64,000 bases of DNA, taken from NCBI GenBank assembly GCA_965153355.1, contig OZ231126.1, positions 70,556,001 through 70,620,000 on the forward strand. Direction: 5' to 3'. Each line of letters begins with the position of its first letter. The stretch's first letter is position 1. The notes beneath the pieces are model-generated. The model worked only from the letters and a program-made list of their open reading frames with translations, was not told where the DNA came from and ran no database searches. The stretch is from Flaccisagitta enflata. Its lineage: Eukaryota > Chaetognatha > Sagittoidea > Aphragmophora. Below, one piece after another: positions 54,436-64,000 of this stretch. The translations under genes were made by a program, and so were the position numbers.

Positions 54436-54518
54436 CAAAGAAACAAAGAAACAAAGAAACAAAGAAACAAAGAAACAAAGAAAGAAAGAAAGAAAGAAAG
54501 AAAGAAAAAAAAAATTTA
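54307..54518. repeat. T-tract, solo GGCCCC-class end, GAAAC array
   Basis: 25 Ts (54307-54331); AGGTCATCAACCGCTACGGG and GCCGCTGCCCAAAAAGG (54340-54376), a solo 3' end; then GAAA and about ten AAACAAAG units. Confidence 0.8.
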
Positions 54519-55097
54519 AAACCAAAGATTTCTCTCAAACCTCACTCTGTTGTTTTAGTACTGGAAAAGACTATCCTGAGTGATCGATAGATAACAGAGG
54601 ATCCCTTGTATGAAGTAAGTTGCTTCATGCATTTTTCTCTCTTTGTACATACAAGTACGTAGATTGTTGTCCAGTCTTATTTAGGCATCAAATTGTTTTT
54701 TTGTAAAGCTAGAGATGCGCTGTGATTTCTCTGCATCCGCGTATGTCTAATCTAGCAAGGACGAATGAGCAAACTGTTCTTGTGGAATTGTCCAAACAGG
54801 GTCTAAGTGCAAAATATGCTCTGCTAGGCGTTAGCCTGAATTTCCATTTATCAGACTGCTTTAAATCAAATGGTCTCAAATCAAGATGTGTATTGTGATT
54901 TAATCAATGTTGCAAACGTAAAGAATTGCTGTAAGTAGGGCGTAGGAATGGTAACCCCATCCAAATCGTCCTTTTGGTCCTTCCAATAAATCCCATTTCT
55001 TCTTCTTACTTGTTCATGGTGATTCTGACCACCACGTGATCTAGAGTCCTGTGATTTCGCAATCATCGTTCATCATGTTTGAGATAATGACATAACA
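54519..55097. other. Unique stretch, no gene
   Basis: A 61-codon minus-strand frame at 54881-55066 has varied composition but no recognised motif. Nothing else seen. Confidence 0.4.
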
Positions 55098-55310
55098 AAA
55101 ACAAGACCAGTACACTTCCCCGATGCATGTGAGTCGACAGGGGCAGTGATAGAAAAGATCACTAGATCATTTGGGCAGGAGCAGTGAGATAAAAAAAAAG
55201 CTAAAAAACGCCCTTAAAAGTAAATGAGGACCGACAGTAAACTGACTGACCAATAACAGACAAGCAGGGTTAAGAGTTATAAACTACCTAGTTGTTATTA
55301 CAATTAAAAA
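55098..55310 (+). mobile_element. HINE-like element, strongly decayed
   Basis: ACAAGACCAGTACAC, GTGAGTCGACAGGGGCAGTG, ATCATTTGGGCAGGAGCAGT and ACCAATAACAGACAAGCAGG follow the AGTCGCG-class order, but the hairpin is not recognisable. Confidence 0.5.
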
Positions 55311-55317
55311 ACTAGTA

Positions 55318-55437
55318 AGGCCAGAAGTAGGCCAATAGGTGCGCAGTGTGGATCTGTCCAGGCAGGTACGTTGCAGACCGGCCGACAAACAGCCGGACAC
55401 AGGCAGCCTATACAGGTGCCCAGCGCACCTAAAAAAA
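55318..55437 (+). mobile_element. HINE-like element, AGGTGCG class
   Basis: AAGGCCAGAAGTAGGCC head; AGGTGCGC at 55337-55344; GACAAACAGCCGGACAC tract; hairpin AGGTGC ... GCACCT (55414-55430); AAAAAAA. AGGTGCGC is the inverse of GCGCACCT (55423-55430). Confidence 0.7.
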
Positions 55438-56325
55438 TGAGAAATGAACTTGTGACCCCTATTGTTAATTACTACGCTTTATCCTCCTAGTATTTTTCCA
55501 TTGGTGATACTAACTTTATACCAGCCCTCATATTCCATGAAGCAGATACAAAAGTTCAAAGTTAAGGTGACCCCCTAGTCCTCAGCTACACAGAAAATAT
55601 CAAGTTAGGGTGACCATACTCTTCTACTCACCAAGTACTCTTCCATCATGGTAACATGATTTTTATGGTTTTTTTATACAATTTTCTTTGACAATTTTTG
55701 GAACACATTTTTTTCATAGGAACTATTTTTTCCACATTGAAAAAATCTTTCATAATAAATATATCTTCATAATGAAGATATCAATTAAGATGAAAGATTG
55801 AAAATGATAGAAAATAGTTGGAAATAATTACTATTAAGATGAATGATTGAAAATGGTCAAAAAAAATTCAATGAAGCTTTAATCATGAAAATTTTTTCTG
55901 TGATGAAAAAATTATCATGATAAACTTTTTTATTACAATAAGTGAAATTTAGAAGTTTTGAAATTGTTTTCAAGATTAAAATTTTTCTATACAAACAAAT
56001 TTTTTCTGGGTGGAATTTTTTTTTCTTAATGAATATGGTTTTTATGATGAAAATGCTTTTAGGATGACACATTATTGTAATGATGATAATCTTTTGCTTG
56101 CATATGGGGAATTAGGAGGTGATTTCTATTCAATGATTTCACACTGCCAATAATGGCATGATCTCACAAATGACCTCCTCCTTCTCCTCCAAACTCCTCC
56201 AAACTCCTCCAAACTCCACCTCCCTCCTCCAAATGATGGGTGATTTCATACTACAATACCAATGCATTCATGAAGCCATTCATTATGCATCTGGGAAGTA
56301 GTGAGCTCATACTGCATGAAGCACA
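55438..56325. other. AT-rich stretch with short perfect palindrome
   Basis: ATATCTTCAT-A-ATGAAGATAT (55761-55781) is a perfect hairpin within a run of GATGAAAGATTGAAAATG-like repeats. CTCCTCCAAA units at 56180-56232. No gene recognised. Confidence 0.5.
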
Positions 56326-56645
56326 GAGGACCCCTCACCCCATATATCCCCAGCCTCCCGGCCCATATCTCAGCCTTGGCTCATATCCCAGCCTCAAGAC
56401 TAAATCCCAATCTTGAGGCTAAATCATGAGGCAGTGTTGGGAGCTTAGGGTTTGAGATTTAGACTACTCAAGACTGGGATTTGAGCCTGGGAGTGATATG
56501 TGAAACTTCAGGCTGAGATATGGGCCTCGAGCTTTGGGGAAGGGGGGTATGAAGGAGGAGGAGAAGGAGGAGGAGGAGGAGAGGAAAAACTCCCCATATG
56601 TGTGAAAGCATAGGTCATCGGCCTTCAGGGCCCGCTGCCCAAAAG
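56326..56645. mobile_element. Helentron-like element 3' part, GGCCCC class
   Basis: CAGCCTCCCGGCCCATATCTC-like and GGGATTTGAGCC-like units, a GGAGGAGGAGAAGG tract, CCCCATATGTGTGAAAGC, ATAGGTCATCGGCC and GGGCCCGCTGCCCAAAAG. Confidence 0.6.
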
Positions 56646-56652
56646 CAAGAAA

Positions 56653-56709
56653 GAGAAGAAGAAGAAGAAGAAGAAGAAGAAGAAGAAGAAGAAGAAGAAG
56701 AAGAAGAAA
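56653..56709. repeat. GAA microsatellite
   Basis: About 18 AAG/GAA units. Confidence 0.95.
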
Positions 56710-56721
56710 TGTATGTAAAAA

Positions 56722-56935
56722 GAAACAAGAAACGCGGGGTTACAATATCGTTTCTGATGGGTGAGCAGGGGCGTCTAATTCCAATGGACACCCGACTCTC
56801 TTCCCTCGCTCCCCCTTCCTACCCCAAAGCATCTAAAAGGCTTGATCTTTTGTGCGCAGAGACCGATGGACTAACGGACGGACAGACAATGCATCTTAGA
56901 AAGTCGCTAGTCCGCCAGTCCGCGACGAGAAGAGG
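56722..56935 (+). mobile_element. HINE-like element, AGTCGC class, wide loop
   Basis: ACAAGAAACGCGGGGTTACA head like that at 38164, GGGTGAGCAGGGGCGTC, ACTAACGGACGGACAGAC, and GTCGC ... GCGAC arms (56903-56907 and 56922-56926) separated by 14 bases with an internal GCTAGTCCGCCAG. Confidence 0.6.
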
Positions 56936-57132
56936 AAGAAGAATAAGATAAAGATAGAAGAAATGGATGAGCAAAAACAGAAAAAGAAGAATGGAAAGTA
57001 GTAAAGTGTGGAAAAGGGTGGGAAATGGGAAGAGAAGAGAAAACATGATATCATGGATGACCATGAAAAATGAGGAACGAGATTGTTGGAGGAAAGGATA
57101 AAATGAATTCCGCATGAACTTTCTTAAGTTTT

Positions 57133-57311
57133 CAGTCGCGTGCTACGCGACTCTACAACCCGCTTTGTTGGTCTGTCGGTCCATCGGTCCTTCCGTCGTG
57201 GGTTTTTGCAGTATTTGGTCTCACTGCTCCTGCCCAAATGATCTGGTGACCTCAATTATAGCCCCTGCCCACTCCCACGCAACTGGGGTAGCCGTGTATC
57301 CGGCCTTGTTT
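57133..57311 (-). mobile_element. HINE-like element, AGTCGCG class
   Basis: AGTCGCGT-GCT-ACGCGACT perfect stem (57134-57152), CTCTACAACCCGCTTTGTTG, GTCGGTCCATCGGTCC, TCTCACTGCTCCTGCCC, CACGCAACTGGGGTAGCC and GTATCCGGCCTTGTT. AAGAAAG occurs on both sides. Confidence 0.8.
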
Positions 57312-57546
57312 CTTTCTTTCCTTCTAAACATAGGTTTTTTACTGTCATTTTCTTTCTTTCCTTCTGAACATGGGCTTTGTCTGTCATTTTCTTTCTTTCC
57401 CTCTGAACTTGGGCTTTGTCTGTCCTTTGCTTTCTTTCCCTCTGATCATGGGCTTTGTCGGTCCTTTTCTTTCTTTCCCTCTGAACATGGGCCTTGTCTG
57501 TCATTTTCTTTCTTTCTCTCTGAACATGGGCTTTGTCTGTCAATGT
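57312..57546. repeat. 39-bp minisatellite
   Basis: Six units of CATTTTCTTTCTTTCC plus TCTGAACATGGGCTTTGTCT. It starts at the head of the HINE-like element. It stays in frame (13 codons per unit), so the long open frame across it is uninformative. Confidence 0.9.
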
Positions 57547-57779
57547 CAATCTCTCCACCCCTTTCTGTCAACTGTTTGATGGTCTGATTAGTAAATATTT
57601 AGGTATATCCACACATTGCCATTATGTGTGTGAAAACATAGATATAACAAATTTAATATTAAGTGTCCAGGTGTGGCTAATCAGTCTTCCTCAGTTTGTC
57701 TTTTTCCATCTCTGTCTGCATCTCTGTCTGCATTTGTGTCTGTCTATCAGTCCGTCTGTCTGTCTATCTATCAGTTTCT
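57547..57779. other. Unique spacer
   Basis: GTCTGTCTATC-rich to the right; no gene recognised. Confidence 0.4.
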
Positions 57780-58045
<266 letters not shown>

Positions 58046-58164
58046 ACCCTCGGCCCTCTCAGGTTTTTTCGGCTTGAAATCAAACGGAGACTCCGCGATA
58101 TTGAGAAATAGAAGAATTTTATTTCACAGAGATGAAAAGAGAGAAAAAAATGATTGTAGGCATG

Positions 58165-58292
58165 ATGGTATTGATTTGAAGCATGGTGTTGTCGATGGTG
58201 TTGATTTGAAGTTGATTTGAAGCATGGTGTTGTCGATGGTGTTGATTTGAAGCATGGTGTTGTCGATGGTGTTGATGGTGTGGAGAATGTTT
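58165..58292. repeat. 30-bp minisatellite
   Basis: GATTTGAAGCATGGTGTTGT plus CGATGGTGTT, three full units and partial units. Confidence 0.88.
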
Positions 58293-58415
58293 TTGAATAT
58301 TCTTGACTTCCGCCCTCGCTGTTGATATCTGCTGTTTGTGGAGATCTGCTGTCTCTGCCCTCATCTCTCTCCAATAGCAGGGAAAAAACATGTTCAGCCA
58401 GAGTTAGATCTACTT

Positions 58416-58660
58416 TTGGGCAGCAGCCCAAAGATCGACGACCTATGCTTCACGCATATGGGAAATTTTCTCCTCCTCCACCTTCTCCTTCTTCTTTGTA
58501 CCCCTTCCCCTAGCCTCTTGGCCCATATCTCAACCTCGAGGCCCATGTCCCAGCCGAAGAGGCCCAAATCCCAGTCTTGAGGCACAAATCCCAGCCTTAA
58601 GGGCCCAAATTCCATCTTTAAGGGATTTAGGCCTCAAGACTGGGATTTGGGACTGAGATT
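58416..58660. mobile_element. Helentron-like element 5' part, GGCCCC class
   Basis: TTGGGCAGCAGCCCAAAGATC, GACCTATGCTTCACGCATAT, a CTCCTCCACCTTCTCC tract, then GGCCCAAATCCCAGCCTT-type units. No inverse end seen. Confidence 0.6.
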
Positions 58661-59242
58661 CGGCGTCTGGCTTAACAAAATCAGTTTCAGTGGGATTTCA
58701 ATCAATATTAAATCAAAAATCGCGAATATAGAGTTTGGTTTCGAATACTGCTATAGCAAAACTTCTGATTTGCAGTTATTATCATTTTACTTGCATACTG
58801 ACATTTTTTGCATGATGATTAAGTGTGGATCATTTAAGAATAGCACTGATTTTTTTTTCTTTTTTAAATCCTGCATTTTATTAGCTATTTACTTTTATTT
58901 TGTTTATTATTTATTGTTTTTTAAATGTGTCACTTTTTATCTTTTTTTTAATTCTTGAATTTTTTTTACTTTTTTTACTTTTTGTACTTTTTGTACTTTT
59001 TTTAATTTGTTTTGAGCTTTTCTTTTTTTCTATTTTTCTATATTTTTTATATTTATTAAACTTTTGTTTACTTTCAATTTAAAAAGAATTAAGGAAATGA
59101 TCATCAAATTTGATGGATGCTAATATCAAAAGGAGAAGGAGAGTCAGGGAGAAGAGATGAGGATAGAAAGAAACACAGGTCACTGCGATCAGTTTATTGT
59201 TATATTCGATTTTTCGGTCTGTTGATAATGGTAACCTAGTTT
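58661..59242. other. T-rich unique stretch, no gene
   Basis: Very T-rich (TTTTTGTAC and similar); the Phe/Leu-rich frames are compositional. Confidence 0.45.
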
Positions 59243-59460
59243 GGGTTATCAGCAGGTACCCTGCAGCCATAGCCTGGGGCTGGGGAGGGAGGTAGGGAAG
59301 CCAACAGAAGAAAAAGGAAGGAGGAAAAAAGAGGAAAAATTCCCCTATATATGTAAGCATAGTCATTGTTTGCCCCAGGGCCGCTACCCTGTCCCCTCAA
59401 CTTCAGCGACCTGCTTAAGCAGGAGGCCTGGTACCGCTGACCATCTAACGCTTTTGACTA
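59243..59460. mobile_element. Helentron-like element, GGCCCC class, core-less
   Basis: TTATCAGCAGGTACCCTGC (left outer end), a GAAGGAGGAAAA tract, GCATAGTCATTG, CCCAGGGCCGCTACCCTG, and the right outer end GGTACCGCTGACCATCTAAC. The ends are inverse to each other; only about 220 bp with no tandem core. Confidence 0.65.
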
Positions 59461-59924
59461 TTAATTCGTTGTATCGTTTTGTCATTGTCAAAAAACTGTT
59501 AAAACCTTGACAATGATATTCCAATATAACGTCAAACCTACGAACATTAAATCGGTTACAGTAGGTTTAGAAATACAAAGTTTAGAAATACAGAACTGGG
59601 TTTAGATATAACGACTGGTTAGATATTGTCATGAATGAATGAATGAATGAATGAATGACATGATTTTTCTTTGTCCTCAGACAAACGGACGATTAGGATT
59701 TGGTTAACCCTAGAACCATCTTTGCACCATCCGTACACCACCACTACACATTCAATATATCAAGTGGATGAGCCGTTTTGAGCACATGTTTACATGACAA
59801 TTGTAGGTAAGTCATTGTAGGGTAGTCATTGTAGGTTAGTCATTGTAGGTTAGTCATTGGCCTAATGCACCATATTTTGTTCGGGTACGGCGTTTGTAGT
59901 TTTTTCGTATCCATTCTTCTTTAA
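59461..59924. other. Unique stretch with short GTAGGTTAGTCATT repeats
   Basis: AATGAATG run (59633-59658) and three to four GTCATTGTAGGTTA units (59812-59860). No gene. Confidence 0.5.
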
Positions 59925-60122
59925 TCTTCTTCTTCTTCCTTTTCTTTTCTCTTCTTCTTCTTCTTCTTCTTCTTCTTCTTTTTCTTCTTCTTTTTCTTTT
60001 TCTTCTTCTTTTTCATCATCTTCTTCTTCTTCTTCTTCTTCTTCTTCTTCTTTCTTCTTTTTCTCCATTCTTTTTCTCTTTCTTAATTTCCTCTTCTTTT
60101 TCATTTTCTTCTTCTTCTTCTT
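59925..60122. repeat. CTT microsatellite, impure
   Basis: CTT runs broken by TTTTC segments. Confidence 0.93.
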
Positions 60123-60312
60123 CTCCTTCCATCATTTTCCACGATTCTGTATTCCACAGGCATCAATATGAATATCACGACGTCGTCAGGAAGCGAGATT
60201 TTGGTCGTTATCATTTTTTTATGTCCAAATAACGCCCCAAAAATTGGGGAGAAGGAAAAAAATATGGACGGAGTTTTCATGGTTCGGGAAAACGCCGAGC
60301 TTTTTTAAATTC

Positions 60313-60506
60313 TTAGTCGCGTGCACGCGACTTTACACCCCGCTTTGTCCGTCCATCCATCGGTTGGTCGGTCAAATTCTACTTTTTTTTATTAATTTTA
60401 TTTCTATATGTCATTTTAAGTCATTTTAGAGTATACTAAGTCATTCTAACTCATTTTAGGTCCATCAGTAAGTCTCGCACGCGACTAATAGGTGCCGGCC
60501 TTGTTT
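60313..60506 (-). mobile_element. HINE-like element, AGTCGCG class, perfect palindrome
   Basis: AGTCGCGTGCACGCGACT (60315-60332), TTACACCCCGCTTTGTCCGT, CCATCGGTTGGTCGG, a CATTTTAAGT/CATTCTAACT 10-bp core (60410-60455), CTCGCACGCGACTAATAGG and GCCGGCCTTGTTT. GCACGCGACT near the head matches the palindrome half exactly. Same 10-bp core subfamily as 22358 and 51766. Confidence 0.82.
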
Positions 60507-60767
60507 TGAAGAAAATCCGTGAACGTAAACATTATAAAGATATTCAACGAGTGAGGAGAGCTGTAATGACTCAGCCCAAATATTCGAGGCTTCGCTCTTT
60601 CTATTATTAGTCGTGGAGTAGGGACAAAAATCGAGTTATTACTTAAATCCAGTCATCAATAAAACGTCGGCGATAAGTTATCACTTCGTTCCAGTTACAA
60701 TGTTAACCATGTTGTAAAACAAACCAAGAATTGGTAACCAGAGAAAAAAATTAGTACTTGATAGAAA

Positions 60768-60966
60768 ACAAAAACGAAAACAAAAACAAAAACAAAAACA
60801 AAAACAAAAACAAAAACAAAAACAAAAACAAAAACAAAAACAAAAACAAAAACAAAAACAAAAACAAAAACAAAAACAAAATCAAAATCAAAAACAAAAA
60901 CAAAAACAAAAACAAAAACAAAAACAAAAACAAAAACAAAAACAAAAACAAAAACAAAAACAAAAG
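60768..60966. repeat. AAAAAC hexamer array
   Basis: About 33 AAAAAC units with two AAAATC variants near 60881-60890. The KNKNKN and FVFVFV frames are artefacts. Confidence 0.97.
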
Positions 60967-62027
<1,061 letters not shown>

Positions 62028-62423
62028 AAGTCATACTAACACACAAAGAATACAAAACGACATACACTCAAAAGCAGAAACAAAACTGAAAAAATATCAA
62101 AATCCGAGGACAGTATAGACTTGTAGAAACAATGCCCCAAACTGTGCATAAATTGAATAAGACAAGGAACAAAAGCGGATTAACCCGGCTCCTTGCTGAA
62201 AAATTCAAAGGTGAAAGAGAAGAGCAGAAACACAGAAAACGTTGGAGTTTACCGCGTGTAAGACTGGCTGGCGTAAAAATTGTGATCAATTTTGCATGGA
62301 GCAAGGAAACAAGAACGAAGAACAGATGCTTTTAACCGATACTTCAACCGTATAAGGCCATATGGACGCGCACATATATGGTTTAGGAGTGTATAGACGT
62401 GGAGATGACAAAAAACCCACATG

Positions 62424-62427
<4 letters not shown>
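62028..62427. other. Unique stretch, no recognised gene
   Basis: A 67-codon plus-strand frame (62132-62335) has varied composition but I do not recognise it. Confidence 0.4.

Positions 62428-62428
<1 letters not shown>

Positions 62429-62487
<59 letters not shown>
62429..62487. repeat. GA microsatellite
   Basis: 29 GA units. Confidence 0.95.
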
Positions 62488-62599
62488 ATGTTGTTAATGA
62501 TCGTGGATTTTCGAAGGATGACTTTTTAAAGGTGAAATCGTGAGTCAGAATTTTTTTTCGAGTTATGACGCAATTCAAGACTAGGGTGGCCTAAAATGG

Positions 62600-63330
62600 G
62601 CTCATAGTTAAATCTCATGATGCCATCAGAGAAAATGTGATGAAAAATCCAAAATTTGGGTGATCAGATAAAGTTTACTCATGGTCGCCACCCCACCCCT
62701 TTCCCATAACAAAGTATGGGAAGCATTGGAAGAGGAAAACCTTCCTGTAAATACACGCTGTATATTGTCTTAGAACACTGCTTATAAGAACATTAGCCTC
62801 AAATATGGTGAAAAAAAAAGAACATCCTAAGAATATGCCCAGGCTCAGATTTTCGCACAAAGACATTCTAAAGAACGCTTTTATTTGAGATAATTTTTTG
62901 AGATTATAATTTTTTGAGATTATAATTTTTTGAGGAAACAATGAAAAAACATTGTACAGAATACTCTAACCTGAACAATTCAACCAACTACTTTCATCAT
63001 TTACATTTTTTTTTAATTTCATGACTTAACATAAACAAAAATTGTAAGACTGAGCATAAAATATACTTCCATGCTACAAAAATGCGAATGGGTTAAGAAC
63101 ATTTGAGGCTGAAAATGAGCAAAAAATAGGAACGCTGAGCCTCACTTCAAAAAACTGTGTTCTTATAAAAAAATAAGGCGTGTATCCTATGCAAAATAGG
63201 GGGTGGAGGTGGCGGCAATGAGTAAACTTCATCCGATTACCCCCAAATTTTGGAATTCTCATTTACGGTGGAAATGGTCTGATTTTCACCAATGCTTCAT
63301 GAATTTTGAAAATGACCCCACTTTCAGCCA
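62600..63330. mobile_element. Imperfect long inverted repeat
   Basis: Left-side landmarks (CCAAAATTTGGGTGATC, AAGTTTACTCATGGTCGCCA, CACCCCTT, TAAGAACATTAGCCTCAAAT) reappear in inverse on the right (GATTACCCCCAAATTTTGG, GGCGGCAATGAGTAAACTTC, GGGGGTGGAGG, AAGAACATTTGAGGCTGA). Similarity is patchy and lower than for 41976-42565, with a spacer of roughly 150-250 bases. Confidence 0.5.
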
Positions 63331-63399
63331 GAACAGGATATCATGGGTAGAATCACAGATGATACACAGCCACTCTAGTCGCATGAAGTTGGGTGATGG

Positions 63400-63545
63400 A
63401 AATGGCTATCTATGCATTTGGGCAGGGGCAGTGATGCGAAATTCGCCCATATCAGCAAAAAAAAATGTTGCGGACTGCCAAATCGACCAACCGACAGACA
63501 GACCGAAAGACTCAGAGGGCTATAGGGTCGCGAGGTTGACACAAC
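63400..63545 (+). mobile_element. HINE-like element, decayed
   Basis: TGCATTTGGGCAGGGGCAGT, ATCGACCAACCGACAGACAG, GGGCTATAGGGTCGCGAGG. The order is right, but the outer hairpin arm and A-tail are gone. Confidence 0.5.
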
Positions 63546-64000
63546 AAAATCATTTTTGTTCAATCACGATGACTTTAAAACCAGGTGAGAGGCGAATTTG
63601 CAGACTCATGAGGAAAAATGAGTTGAAATAAAGCCAAAAAGCCCATAATAAGTGTCAGAAGGTTTAAACCCAAAGAAAGAATTTATCACGTTTAAAGAAG
63701 CTGGTTTGGCGCTCGAGCTGATTGGTATATTAGGTTGGATTGCGCTTATTGTCCAAAAATAGTCAAAATATCTTCTTGGGGAGTTACCAGAATGAGAGAA
63801 CTGCATTGGAGTTTTGATCATGTTCGCCATGACACTTTTGTCTTTTGTCTTTGCTGCCAATGTTTTGCTATATAGTTGTTAACTTCGGAGTAAGAGGGCG
63901 CGTTCATCATTATGACGCGATAACAAAAAGAACAACGACACTAATACTTTTGTTTCACAAATAAATCATGTTCAGTAGTTAATTTAGATAGGACAATAAA
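63546..64000. other. Unique stretch to window end
   Basis: No feature. An 84-codon minus-strand frame (63606-63860) has varied composition but no recognised motif. Confidence 0.4.

Noticed and set aside
63606-63860. 84-codon minus-strand frame of varied composition; likewise 54881-55066 and 62132-62335
   Set aside because: Frames of this length are expected by chance in 64 kb. No recognised motif, start context or splice signal supports them.

Overview
This window is eukaryotic, non-genic and extremely repeat-rich. There is no operon structure, no rRNA or tRNA, and no complete protein gene that I can defend. Microsatellites of every class, 21-bp minisatellites, short palindromic mobile elements, a decayed LINE and a decayed Tc1-like transposase fill most of it. 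The commonest mobile elements have the layout known for non-autonomous Helitron/Helentron-type elements (DINE-1/HINE, and the pearl/CvA/DTC84 elements of bivalves): a 5' subterminal motif, a tandem-repeat core, an ACGG/ACCG tetranucleotide tract and a 3' stem-loop. This suggests an invertebrate animal, possibly marine; I cannot name it.

Layout. 1-6345: CATT, GAAA, GA and CAAT microsatellites, a TA-flanked inverted-repeat element (1361-1965), two Helentron-like elements (2044-2147 and about 2160-2806), and one GC-rich open frame on the minus strand (3298-4107) that is the best candidate coding exon. 6346-29771: a block of about 11.7 kb present twice in direct orientation (6346-18092 and 18330-29771). 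Each copy has microsatellites, a 63-bp minisatellite, several Helentron-like elements, an AT-rich single-copy stretch, a GTT-rich tract, a GC-rich palindromic element and a 5'-truncated Tx1/L1-type LINE reverse transcriptase broken by a 21-bp minisatellite. 29544-31990: two 21-bp minisatellite arrays around a Helentron-like element. 32000-64000: scattered Helentron-like elements on both strands, Harbinger-type MITEs (33117, 33836, 44645), a Tc1-like transposase remnant (43431-43890), two long inverted repeats (41976-42565; about 62600-63330), long microsatellites and AT-rich unique stretches.

Most interesting signals: (i) In the Helentron-like elements a 7-10 nt motif occurs near the 5' end, and the 3' hairpin contains its inverse complement. 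The motif differs between subfamilies (AGTCGCG, AGTTGCG, AGGTGCG, AGATGCG, AAGTGCG) while complementarity is kept. (ii) An unrelated ~95-bp GC-rich element has four copies of a CGGGCxCGC motif whose variable base agrees across all four copies within each element but differs between elements. (iii) The block duplication is near identical over kilobases but holds sharply bounded divergent patches. (iv) Many unrelated minisatellites share a 21-bp period.

All calls come from reading by eye; no searches, alignments or folding were run.
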